This document shows, piece after piece, positions 1 through 7,521 of a DNA stretch of 64,000 nucleotides. The position numbers and the translations under genes were made by a program. Every line of letters begins with the position of its first letter. The first letter of the stretch is position 1. A model generated the notes under the pieces. That model made no database searches and was not told the origin of the DNA. It worked only from the letters and a program-made list of their open reading frames with translations. Source of the DNA: Actinobacillus lignieresii (GTDB lineage Bacteria; Pseudomonadota; Gammaproteobacteria; Enterobacterales; Pasteurellaceae); contig NZ_UFRM01000001.1 of assembly GCF_900444945.1 (NCBI RefSeq), forward strand, positions 1,648,001-1,712,000, written 5' to 3'.

Positions 1-515
1 TTCGAATCTCGATTTTGCATCATCAACGGCATCCACTGCGCAAGCTGTTGATGAGCTCGGCTAAACTGCATACCTTCGAACAAATGACTTTGGGCTAAAC
101 TTTGATAACGCTTTTGTAAAAACTGCGCATTTTGCTCGCCTTGTACGAAACTGATATGCGGAATACGGTGAATAAACTCTCTCGGAGCTTGGATTCTTCC
201 CGTTTCAACCAAATAGCTCCAAAGTTGTAACGACAACTGAAAATCTTCACAGATCTTAATCGCACGCTCAACCGAAACTTCTCCGTCGGCTTTTTGCTCG
301 GTATAGTTTAATTCGCATAATGCGGAATGCCCCGTGCCGGCATTATTCCATTCGTTCGAACTTTCCAAACCGACCGCCGAAAGTTTCTCGAAAATCGCAA
401 GACTTTTCTCCGGCGCCAATTCGGTAAAAAATGCGCCGAGTGTTCCGCTCATAATCCCTGCACCAATCAGCGTTACATCAGAATAACTTTCTAAAGCAGA
501 GCTAGAATCCTGCAT
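1..515 (-). CDS. mqo: Malate:quinone oxidoreductase, N-terminal part (runs off the window)
   Basis: Peripheral membrane FAD enzyme that oxidises malate to oxaloacetate and passes electrons to quinone. I translated 171 codons from the ATG at 515; the reading frame stays open to the window edge, so the last two thirds of a roughly 490-residue family are missing. Residues 18-24 show the GxGxxxG dinucleotide-binding turn, followed by a Glu-Lys pair typical of the FAD ribose contact and the family-like stretch around [15 protein letters not shown] good ribosome site (AAGGGA) lies 6 bases before the ATG. The upstream region carries a perfect CRP-type site and a consensus -10, so catabolite control is likely. 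The FAD-binding N-terminus together with the WMPLMM stretch makes Mqo the best reading. Confidence 0.9.
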   Translation of the reverse strand, partial: MQDSSSALESYSDVTLIGAGIMSGTLGAFFTELAPEKSLAIFEKLSAVGLESSNEWNNAGTGHSALCELNYTEQKADGEVSVERAIKICEDFQLSLQLWSYLVETGRIQAPREFIHRIPHISFVQGEQNAQFLQKRYQSLAQSHLFEGMQFSRAHQQLAQWMPLMMQNRDS

Positions 516-549
516 AGTGTTCCCTTTTATTGTGTTAATTTTTTGTGAA

Positions 550-592
550 ATTATAGCGTGAATAGAGTAACATAAGTGTGAACAAGATCACA
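550..592 (-). promoter_or_regulatory. CRP-dependent class II-type promoter of mqo
   Basis: TGTGAACAAGATCACA at 577-592 matches the TGTGA-N6-TCACA CRP consensus in every fixed position. On the same strand as mqo, TATAAT lies at 555-550. The two centres are 32 bp apart, which puts the CRP site at about -41.5 from the predicted start near 543, the classic class II arrangement. Site and box are seen; CRP binding is inferred. Confidence 0.75.
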
Positions 593-622
593 TTTTTAGC
601 ACAATTAGTCAAATTCCATTAT

Positions 623-1036
623 TTAATGATAACGCCCTTTAAAAGAATTGACCGCTGCAATCAGAAAAAATAAACCGAAAAGAAAATCGCCGAAACCGTA
701 ACTGGCGAAAAAGCAAAACATCAACATCGATTGACCCGCTAATACGTCCAATTTCTCCGGGGTCGTCGCCAACCAATATAACCATGCGCCGGCATATAGC
801 ATTTTTTCCAAACAAAAGACCACGACCAAATAAGGTACTTTCCAAAACGAGCGAGCAACCGATAGGTAAGCTAATCCCCATAAAATAATCGCAATTTGCC
901 CTAACCATGAAAACACAATAGGGTCGTTTTCCATCAAGGTTCGATCGGTAAAGAATTGAGTAAAACCTAAAATACCGACTAAATTATAAATTCCGGCTAA
1001 TATAAATCCTTGAATAGCGGATTGGCGGCTTAGCAT
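623..1036 (-). CDS. Small four-helix integral membrane protein, unknown function
   Basis: A 137-residue protein with four hydrophobic stretches at about 8-30, 41-62, 67-90 and 100-125, short loops, and a charged C-terminus. There is no signal peptide cleavage site and no catalytic motif I recognise. It is transcribed in the same direction as mqo, but the mqo CRP promoter lies between them, so it is probably its own unit. The start at 1036 has a plausible AAGGAG ribosome site just upstream. It is large enough and membrane-like enough to be real, but no role can be given. Confidence 0.75.
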   Translation of the reverse strand: MLSRQSAIQGFILAGIYNLVGILGFTQFFTDRTLMENDPIVFSWLGQIAIILWGLAYLSVARSFWKVPYLVVVFCLEKMLYAGAWLYWLATTPEKLDVLAGQSMLMFCFFASYGFGDFLFGLFFLIAAVNSFKGRYH

Positions 1037-1148
1037 ACATACTCCTTAGTTGTATTCATGATGATTCTTCTAAACGCTATTTTAAGCGTGAATCTTAATA
1101 TAAAAATATTTTATAACAAGCTCTTCTTTCGATTCAAAATCTCGACAA

Positions 1149-1211
1149 GTGACAAATAAACGCAATTGTTTCGATATGAACTATCGAACTTGGCGATAGA
1201 CAGCTTGTCAC
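1149..1211 (+). promoter_or_regulatory. Leader with nested and competing inverted repeats
   Basis: Ahead of the glycine-zipper gene, TTCGATA (1170-1176) can pair with TATCGAA (1182-1188), while CTATCG (1181-1186) can instead pair with CGATAG (1194-1199). The two hairpins share bases and exclude each other. An outer pair GTGACAA (1149-1155) and TTGTCAC (1205-1211) brackets the second one. It could be an operator or a folded 5' leader; nothing shows which. Confidence 0.4.
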
Positions 1212-1255
1212 ACAAGATAATCCTATCTATTGATCACGAATCATTTGGAGTATAT

Positions 1256-1597
1256 ATGAAATTAATTACAAAGATTTTAGCTGTCGCCTCATTATCCGTA
1301 TCCCTTTCCGGACATGCCTTAACCCGTTCTCAGCATGATACCGCCGTCGGAGCGGTTATCGGCGGTGTTGCGGGTGCGGTAATGGGTAACGATATTCCCT
1401 CTACGGTTGCAGGTGCGGCATTAGGCGGAGTGGTAGGCAGTCAATGGAATGCCGGCAAACTGGAAAACGATAACCGTCATCACAAATATAGAAAAATACA
1501 TCGCGACGACCGACGTAAATATCACAAAAAAGGACGAAATTTACACCGATATTATGATAACGGATGGCACAAAGGTCGCCATAAACATCGTCATTAG
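1256..1597 (+). CDS. Secreted glycine-zipper protein with a histidine-rich tail
   Basis: The ATG at 1256 is chosen over the in-frame one at 1166 because TTTGGAG lies just before it and it opens a clean signal peptide (about 21 residues ending SLSGHA). The 113-residue product has a glycine-zipper segment at about 32-65, with regularly spaced small residues, of the kind found in outer-membrane-associated 2TM glycine-zipper proteins. The last 39 residues are very basic and contain nine histidines. It probably sits in the periplasm or outer membrane. The tail suggests metal or polyanion binding, which is inference only. No specific family member is recognised. Confidence 0.75.
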   Translation: MKLITKILAVASLSVSLSGHALTRSQHDTAVGAVIGGVAGAVMGNDIPSTVAGAALGGVVGSQWNAGKLENDNRHHKYRKIHRDDRRKYHKKGRNLHRYYDNGWHKGRHKHRH

Positions 1598-1638
1598 GTA
1601 AAATGGGACTCTTCGTCCGATATATCTAAGAAATCACT

Positions 1639-2064
1639 ATGCCGATGAGTCGTTTAGAACGCCTTTTACATGCGTTATTATTTGAAACCTTCGCAATTCT
1701 TTTTACTCTCATCGGTATGAGTTTACTGACATCACACCAAACGGGACTACTGACCGGCACTATCGTTTCGATATCCTTAGTAGCCGTATTTTGGAATATG
1801 CTTTTTAATGCGATATTCGACCGTTTTTTCACCGCTCCTCGAGAAACAAGAAGTACGGTATTACGTATTTTTCATACGTTGGCTTTTGAAGGCGGCTTAC
1901 TGATTTTCACCGTGCCTTTAGTCGCTTACATACTGAGCGTGGACTGGTGGACGGCATTTGTGACGGACATCGGTATGACGCTGTTTGTTGTGGTTTATAC
2001 TTTCTTCTTTAATCTGCTTTATGATCATATCCGAGCTTGGCTGATTGCACGTAAAACAGCTTAA
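1639..2064 (+). CDS. PACE-family multidrug efflux protein (paired BTP domains)
   Basis: A 141-residue membrane protein made of two repeats of the bacterial transmembrane pair domain. Each repeat begins with a similar motif: RLERLLHALLFE at 5-16 with Glu16, and RIFHTLAFEGG at 76-86 with Glu84. Four membrane segments follow the expected spacing, with FWNMLFNAIFD and FFFNLLYD closing each repeat. The PACE family (AceI type) exports chlorhexidine and other cationic biocides by proton exchange, with the first-repeat Glu as the key acidic residue; the true physiological substrate is thought to be polyamines such as putrescine or cadaverine in some members. A USS-type hairpin follows the stop. Confidence 0.85.
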   Translation: MPMSRLERLLHALLFETFAILFTLIGMSLLTSHQTGLLTGTIVSISLVAVFWNMLFNAIFDRFFTAPRETRSTVLRIFHTLAFEGGLLIFTVPLVAYILSVDWWTAFVTDIGMTLFVVVYTFFFNLLYDHIRAWLIARKTA

Positions 2065-2076
2065 ACGGCAATAAAA

Positions 2077-2118
2077 AAGCGGTACGATTTGCAAAAAATC
2101 TTGCAAAAAGCACCGCTT
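2077..2118. terminator. Bidirectional USS-type hairpin between the PACE gene and mglC
   Basis: AAGCGGT at 2077-2083 faces ACCGCTT at 2112-2118 between convergent genes. The loop is A/T-rich with TTTGCAAA-like bases. It is a short, imperfect example of the uptake-signal-pair terminators seen across the window. Confidence 0.55.
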
Positions 2119-2134
2119 GGACAAGGACAACTAT

Positions 2135-3145
2135 TTATTTTTTCTTCGCGTATTTAAGCGAGTCAATCGCTACCGCAAGCACGATAATGCCGCCTTTAAT
2201 AATGTATTGCCAATATGGATTCACACCGATATAGGTTAAACCGTAGTTAATTACGGTAAAGATAATTACCCCGGTCACCACACCGATAATGGTACCGACA
2301 CCGCCGGCAAATGACACGCCGCCCACCACACAAGCCGCGATCGCATCCATTTCATACATAAAACCGAGGTTATTGGTTGCCGAACCGATACGACCTGCTT
2401 CTAACATACCGCCGAATGCATAAAACACGCCGGATAACATATAAATACCCATTAGGTTAAGCGGGACGTTTACCCCTGAAACACGAGCCGCTTCCGGGTT
2501 ACCACCGATCGCAAAAATATTTTTACCGAAACGGGTTTTATTCCAAAGCGTCCACATAATTAAGGTGGCGATAATGGCATAAATGGTGATGTAAGACAGT
2601 TTAAAATCGCCGAAGCGGAAGAAACCTTGAGCGAAAGTTGAGAAACTATCGCTAAAACCGGCAATCGGTGAACCGCCCACCGCATCATAATAAAGCGAGT
2701 TAATACCGTAAACGATAATCATCGTACCCATAGTAGCGATAAACGGCGTAACGTTTAGGTAAGCAATCACAAAACCGTTTAATAAGCCGATAACCGCACC
2801 AATGGCACACACGGCAAGAATCACAACCGGAATCGGAATTTCAGCTAAATTCGGGAACACGCGGTTCATATTTTCCATAGATTGCATTAAGGTTGCGGTA
2901 ATTACCGCTGCCAACCCCACCTGACGACCGGCGGATAAGTCGGTACCTTGCGTGACGATTAAACCGGCAACCCCTAGTGCGATAATTAAACGTACGGAAG
3001 ATTGCGATAAAATGTTACTGAAGTTACGTAAACTTAAGAAACTCGGGTCTTGTACGATAATAATGATTAATAAAATTAATAATACAAAATAAATCGCATT
3101 TTGCTTAAAAAAATCCATCGTGCGATTTTGTTTTAAAGCGGACAT
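2135..3145 (-). CDS. mglC: Galactose/methylgalactoside ABC transporter permease MglC
   Basis: Inner-membrane permease of the Mgl importer, 336 residues with about ten hydrophobic segments. It carries the conserved permease block GLIVTQGTDLSAGRQVG and the cytoplasmic loop GGNPEAARVSGVNV that contacts the ATPase. The length equals that of known MglC proteins. It is last in mglB-mglA-mglC, 16 bases after mglA, with a GGAG ribosome site, so it is co-transcribed. Its nearest relatives are RbsC and XylH, but its place next to MglB and MglA settles the call. Confidence 0.95.
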   Translation of the reverse strand: MSALKQNRTMDFFKQNAIYFVLLILLIIIIVQDPSFLSLRNFSNILSQSSVRLIIALGVAGLIVTQGTDLSAGRQVGLAAVITATLMQSMENMNRVFPNLAEIPIPVVILAVCAIGAVIGLLNGFVIAYLNVTPFIATMGTMIIVYGINSLYYDAVGGSPIAGFSDSFSTFAQGFFRFGDFKLSYITIYAIIATLIMWTLWNKTRFGKNIFAIGGNPEAARVSGVNVPLNLMGIYMLSGVFYAFGGMLEAGRIGSATNNLGFMYEMDAIAACVVGGVSFAGGVGTIIGVVTGVIIFTVINYGLTYIGVNPYWQYIIKGGIIVLAVAIDSLKYAKKK

Positions 3146-3161
3146 ACTTCACTCCTTGCTT

Positions 3162-4661
3162 TTATAAATATTTTGCAGCGAGCTGCAAGATTTCTTCTTG
3201 AGAAGTTTTAGCGGTTTCAACAATGCCCGCTACTTTCCCGTTACTCATCACTAAAATTCGGTCGGTAACCCCTAATAATTCCGGCATTTCGGACGAAATC
3301 ATAATAATACCTTTATCTTTATTGGCTAAATCGAGAATTAATTGGTAAATCTCGAATTTGGCACCGATATCAATACCTCGGGTCGGTTCGTCCAACATTA
3401 AGATTTCCGGTTGAGTTAATAACCAACGCCCGATAATCACTTTTTGTTGGTTACCGCCGGAAAGCGAACCGATACTGGTTTGATGAGACGGCGTTTTTAC
3501 ATTCATCGCATCAATTACCCACTGGGTATCGCTTTTCATTTTTTTATTGCTGAGTAAGCCGAACTTACCTAAATAAGATTTCATATTTGAAATCAACGAG
3601 TTAAATTCGATACTAAGGTTTGCGTAAATACCGGTTGAACGACGTTCTTCAGTTACTAAGGCAAAACCGTTATTAATCGCTTCAAACGCATTGCGATTAT
3701 TTACCGCTTTGCCGTTTAACGTAATAGTACCGCCCGCTTTTTCACGCACCCCGAAAATGGTTTCGACAATATCGGTACGTTTCGCACCGACTAAACCGGC
3801 GATCCCCAATACCTCGCCTTTACGTAGTTCAAAACTCACGTCTTGAATCGACGGTTGGTTTTTAGCGGTCAGGTGTTCCACGACTAATACGGTTTCTTTC
3901 GGCGTATTGGTTTTTTCCGGGAAACGTTGGGTCAGTTCACGGCCTACCATCATCGAAACGATTTGTTCCATCGAGGTATCTTTAATCGCCACCGTATTAA
4001 CCCATTTACCGTCACGCAAGATAGTAATTTCGTCACAAATTTTGAAGATCTCATCCATTTTGTGCGAGATATAAATAATGCCGCAGCCGCGATCTTTTAA
4101 TTTTTGGATGATTTTAAATAAATGTTCGACTTCTTTTTCGGAAAGCGAAGAAGTCGGTTCATCCATAATCACAATTTTAGCGTTGTAGGAGAACGCTTTA
4201 GCGATTTCAATCATCTGCATTTGCGATACGGATAATTTCGCGACTTTTTCACGCGGATCAACATCAATATCCAATTCATCAAAAATCGCTTTGGTGTCAC
4301 GATACATTTTATCGTGATCGACAAACGGGCCTTTTAACGGATAACGTCCAAGCCAAAGGTTATCCATGACGCTTACTTGTTTTACCAGGTTCAATTCTTG
4401 GTGAACCATCGAAATCCCGTTTTCGAGCGCTTCTTTTGAAGTTTTAAAATTTACCGGTTTGCCTAAAAATAAAATTTCGCCTTCATCTTTGGCATAAATC
4501 CCGAATAAGCATTTGAGCAGGGTGGATTTACCCGCGCCGTTTTCGCCCATTAAGGCGTGTACGCTATGGGATTTTACGGTTAAGTTAGCTTTATCCAACG
4601 CTTTTACGCCGGGGAAAGACTTACTAACATTTGTCATTGTGAGCAGTACTTCACTTGTCAT
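3162..4661 (-). CDS. mglA: Galactose/methylgalactoside ABC transporter ATP-binding protein MglA
   Basis: A 499-residue ATPase with two tandem ABC domains that powers MglC. The first domain has Walker [10 protein letters not shown] (about 39-47), the signature LSVSQMQM and Walker [11 protein letters not shown]. The second has the degenerate P-loop GLVGAKRTD typical of sugar ATPases, signature LSGGNQQKV and [10 protein letters not shown]. The ATG at 4661 is preceded by GGAGTGA. It is separated from mglB by a strong hairpin with a T-run, which probably lowers its expression relative to the binding protein. Confidence 0.95.
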   Translation of the reverse strand: MTSEVLLTMTNVSKSFPGVKALDKANLTVKSHSVHALMGENGAGKSTLLKCLFGIYAKDEGEILFLGKPVNFKTSKEALENGISMVHQELNLVKQVSVMDNLWLGRYPLKGPFVDHDKMYRDTKAIFDELDIDVDPREKVAKLSVSQMQMIEIAKAFSYNAKIVIMDEPTSSLSEKEVEHLFKIIQKLKDRGCGIIYISHKMDEIFKICDEITILRDGKWVNTVAIKDTSMEQIVSMMVGRELTQRFPEKTNTPKETVLVVEHLTAKNQPSIQDVSFELRKGEVLGIAGLVGAKRTDIVETIFGVREKAGGTITLNGKAVNNRNAFEAINNGFALVTEERRSTGIYANLSIEFNSLISNMKSYLGKFGLLSNKKMKSDTQWVIDAMNVKTPSHQTSIGSLSGGNQQKVIIGRWLLTQPEILMLDEPTRGIDIGAKFEIYQLILDLANKDKGIIMISSEMPELLGVTDRILVMSNGKVAGIVETAKTSQEEILQLAAKYL

Positions 4662-4682
4662 ATCTCACTCCATAATACCGAT

Positions 4683-4713
4683 AAAAAAGGCACGAGTAGC
4701 CTACTCGTGCCTT
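4683..4713 (-). terminator. Intercistronic terminator-like hairpin between mglB and mglA
   Basis: On the mgl strand, a 13-base arm AAGGCACGAGTAG is followed almost at once by its complement and then six T's. This is a textbook intrinsic terminator shape, but it lies inside an operon. It most likely acts as a partial terminator or 3'-end stabiliser that makes mglB mRNA more abundant. Confidence 0.75.
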
Positions 4714-4723
4714 ATCGAGTCAA

Positions 4724-5716
4724 TTATTTTAAGAATTTTTCTAAATTATCTTTATCTACGCCAACGTAAGGGATACGTACCACACGGTTCTCAATTTTCC
4801 AATTAGTGCCTTCGCCTGCCGCTTTACCTTCAGCAAGGTTAGCCGCTAATTGTACTACCGCTTTACCTTGACCCGCACCGTCATTTAATACCGTACCGGC
4901 TAATTCGCCTTTTTTGACTAATTGTAATGCTTCAGGTAATGCGTCCACACCAAAAATCGGTAATTTACGACCGTGTGCTTTAGTTGCTTCTAACGCACCT
5001 AACGCCATACCGTCGTTATTCGAGATAATCACTTCAATATCTTTCGCTTTACCGCTTGATAACCAAGCGTCCACTTTATCTTTCGCTTGTGCCGCATCCC
5101 ACAATGCCGCATCCATAAAGATTTGTTCGCTTTGGATACCTTGTGCCGCTAAGCCTTCCACTACGTATTTAGTACGCGCTTCCGCATCAGGGTGACCCGG
5201 TTCGCCTTTTAATAACGCATATTGCACTTTACCGTCTTTATTTAAGTCTAACGCCGGATTCGCTTTCCATTGTTTAGCGATTAAGTCGCCTTGGATTAAA
5301 CCGGATTCTTTCGGGTCGGTACCTACATAGTAAGCCTTGTCATAGCTGGCAATCGCTTTCTCACCCGGATCTTTATTGAAGAATACGATTGGTAAATCTT
5401 CACCTTTCGCTTTATCGATAATAGTTTTTGACGCTGAAGGGTCCACTAGGTTGATTGCTAACGCTTTTACGCCTTTAGAAAGCAATACGTCCACTTGGTC
5501 GTTTTGAATGGATTGAGTGTTTTGCGAGTCATTCATTAATAACTTCACATCTTTGAATTGACTTGCTTCTTTGTCGATTTCTTTACGCATTAACGCCATA
5601 AAGTTATCGTCGTATTTATAGATTGTCACACCGATACGTGTTTCGGCTTGTGCTGTGCTAATACCCGCACCTAATGCAATTGATAATGCCAATGTACTTA
5701 ATACTGTTTTTTTCAT
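4724..5716 (-). CDS. mglB: Galactose/glucose-binding periplasmic protein MglB
   Basis: The solute-binding protein of the Mgl importer, 330 residues from the ATG at 5716. An in-frame upstream ATG at 5737 is rejected because GAGGATAACTCT precedes 5716 and that start opens a clean signal peptide of about 24 residues ending STAQA. The mature protein follows the type I periplasmic-binding fold, starting [21 protein letters not shown] and containing [13 protein letters not shown], which matches the family's calcium-binding loop (DxNxDxxxQ). It also senses galactose for chemotaxis in other species. A perfect CRP-type site lies about 90 bases upstream. Confidence 0.95.
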   Translation of the reverse strand: MKKTVLSTLALSIALGAGISTAQAETRIGVTIYKYDDNFMALMRKEIDKEASQFKDVKLLMNDSQNTQSIQNDQVDVLLSKGVKALAINLVDPSASKTIIDKAKGEDLPIVFFNKDPGEKAIASYDKAYYVGTDPKESGLIQGDLIAKQWKANPALDLNKDGKVQYALLKGEPGHPDAEARTKYVVEGLAAQGIQSEQIFMDAALWDAAQAKDKVDAWLSSGKAKDIEVIISNNDGMALGALEATKAHGRKLPIFGVDALPEALQLVKKGELAGTVLNDGAGQGKAVVQLAANLAEGKAAGEGTNWKIENRVVRIPYVGVDKDNLEKFLK

Positions 5717-5777
5717 AGAGTTATCCTCAAGATCCAAATGATTTAGAGATTCACTTAATATAAGTGATTACATAATA

Positions 5778-5820
5778 AGGATACTAAATTTATGAATAAA
5801 ATACTGTGATCATTTTCACA
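5778..5820 (-). promoter_or_regulatory. CRP site and -10 region of the mgl operon
   Basis: TGTGATCATTTTCACA at 5805-5820 is a perfect TGTGA-N6-TCACA site. On the mgl strand a weak -10 (TATCCT, 5783-5778) lies 32 bp away centre to centre, the class II spacing also seen at mqo; TATTAT at 5777-5772 is an alternative. CRP control of mgl is established in enteric bacteria. Its use here is inferred. Confidence 0.75.
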
Positions 5821-5901
5821 AATCTAAAAAAATGAAGTGAACAAATCAAAAGTCACAAAGTAATTATGGAATTTCGCTTCGTATGGAGGGATGTTATCAA
5901 T

Positions 5902-5934
5902 AAAAAAACCGAACTCCGTATAAACGAAATTCGG
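5902..5934 (-). terminator. Terminator of the OmpA/P5 gene
   Basis: Downstream of the porin stop, a ten-pair stem (CCGAATTTCG with CGGAGTTCGG, including G-T pairs) is followed on that strand by seven T's. It has the shape of an intrinsic terminator. Confidence 0.75.
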
Positions 5935-5970
5935 CTCTTTTATATATTTAAGTTAATAAAACTCACTATA

Positions 5971-7098
5971 TTACATAGTTACGTTTTTAGCACCTTGTAC
6001 TTGAACTTCAACACGACGATCCGGTGCTAAGCAAGCGATTAACGCTTTACGACCTTTAACCGCGTCACATGTTGCGCCGGTTACTGGGTTTGCTTCACCG
6101 TAACCTACTGCAGTTACGTTTGCAGGGTTTTGACCTTTAGAAACTAAGTAGTTAGCTACTGTTTCCGCACGACGTTGTGAAAGTTTTAAGTTTGAAGCTT
6201 CTTTACCGATACGGTCTGTGTAACCGTTTACTTGGATAGCAGGAGTTGCTAAACCTAAGTTAGCGATTTCAGCGTTAGCCGCATCTAAAGCTGTCGCTGC
6301 AGCCGGTTTTAAGCTTGATTTACCGAAATCAAATAAAACGTCTGAGCTGAATGCGAAGTTTTTAGTAACCATTTCAGGTGCCGCTTCAACCGGAGCTGCG
6401 CCTTGACCGAAACGGTATGATAAACCTGCAGTTACAGAGTGGATATCCGGAGCATATTGATCAACTGGGTTTTTTGCACCATTACCTGTACGTTCAACAG
6501 CTTTATTTAAATTACCTACTTTATTTAAGTATTGGTATTCGATACGTGCCGCTAATTCAGGAAGAATCGCATACTCAACACCCGCACCTAAAATAGTAGA
6601 TGCTTTTAATTTATGGTATTTATTACCTGCTAATAAATCTTCACTACTTTTTTTGCCGTAGAATTTATAATCGTTACGAACAACCGCAACACCTACTTTA
6701 CCGTAAACGTCTAAGTTAGGTAATACTTCGTAGCTTGGTTTTAACGCTAAATTTAAACCGTGCGCAGAATGTTTAAATGCGCGTGTATCGCCATCATTAC
6801 CACGAACACGACCGTAGTAGTCGTAACCTAATTCAGTTGCTAAACCGAAGTTGTTTTGGTTTAAGATTTGGTAACCGCCGAATACGCCGTAAGTTACTGA
6901 GTTACGATTAATGCCTAAAGCTGTCGGTGATGTTGGATAACGCTGATCACCTTCATATTTATGATTAAATTGACGAACGCCTTCGTGGAATGACGCCCAA
7001 CCCACTTTCGCACCTGCGTAGAAAGTATTTTGTTGTGGAGCTGCTTGAGCTACTGCTGCAGCCGATAATACTGCTAAAGCAACTAATGATTTTTTCAT
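5971..7098 (-). CDS. ompA: OmpA-family outer membrane protein P5
   Basis: A 375-residue structural porin. The signal peptide is about 19 residues (MKKSLVALAVLSAAAVAQA). An eight-strand OmpA beta-barrel follows (about 22-235, starting FYAGAKVGWASFHEG and ending in the GLSYRFGQG strand), then an OmpA-C peptidoglycan-binding domain (about 255-370) with FDFGKSSL, VNGYTDRIGKEASNLKLSQRRA and APDRRVEV. The two cysteines near 346 and 357 match the disulfide of this domain. The barrel loops are long and probably surface-exposed and variable between strains. It is monocistronic, with a promoter at about 7213-7242 and a terminator after the stop. Confidence 0.95.
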   Translation of the reverse strand: MKKSLVALAVLSAAAVAQAAPQQNTFYAGAKVGWASFHEGVRQFNHKYEGDQRYPTSPTALGINRNSVTYGVFGGYQILNQNNFGLATELGYDYYGRVRGNDGDTRAFKHSAHGLNLALKPSYEVLPNLDVYGKVGVAVVRNDYKFYGKKSSEDLLAGNKYHKLKASTILGAGVEYAILPELAARIEYQYLNKVGNLNKAVERTGNGAKNPVDQYAPDIHSVTAGLSYRFGQGAAPVEAAPEMVTKNFAFSSDVLFDFGKSSLKPAAATALDAANAEIANLGLATPAIQVNGYTDRIGKEASNLKLSQRRAETVANYLVSKGQNPANVTAVGYGEANPVTGATCDAVKGRKALIACLAPDRRVEVQVQGAKNVTM

Positions 7099-7521
7099 TT
7101 TGATGATCCTCTAAATTGTCATCGATTAATAAAACAAAATCACTTCAGCACCGCTTGTGGCACCAAAGTTTTGATTTAATGCTCTCGTCTCACTAGAGAA
7201 AAAAGAGAGTTAATTATCTAGGATAAAAAACCGAAATCACAATAATATTATGACGTTAGTCTTCCGTTCCTAATATCACATTCTTGTTCTTCTAATTCAA
7301 ACGAGCAAGAATTCTTATTATTATCCGAGTTCGAATTTATAAAATCAAGAACTATAACAATGTAAAAATGTAATAAAATGTATAGAAAAGTCTATTTTTT
7401 AACCAATTTATAATAAGTATTATTTCAAATATTCTTTTTTCAGTTTCATTTTCAATACGGATAAATCTTGTTAATATCCGTATTACTCGAATTTACTTTT
7501 TCTCGATAAGAAGAATAAAAT
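7099..7521. other. Gene-free divergent promoter region between ompA and the ydiJ-like gene
   Basis: This 423-bp AT-rich stretch has no open frame of note. It holds the ompA promoter and a leader of about 108 bases for ompA mRNA. The leader includes an imperfect inverted repeat near 7180-7210 (CTCTC blocks around GTGAGACG). The half towards ydiJ is very AT-rich and offers many -10-like hexamers but no clear single promoter. Confidence 0.6.
7213..7242 (-). promoter_or_regulatory. Likely ompA promoter
   Basis: Reading towards ompA, TTGTGA (7242-7237) and GATAAT (7218-7213) are separated by 18 bp. This predicts a start near 7206 and a leader of about 108 bases, consistent with the long stable leaders of ompA mRNAs elsewhere. 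It is a sequence match only. Confidence 0.5.

Noticed and set aside
1166..1255. Earlier start for the glycine-zipper protein
   Set aside because: It would add 30 residues ahead of the signal peptide and lacks a ribosome site; 1256 has TTTGGAG.
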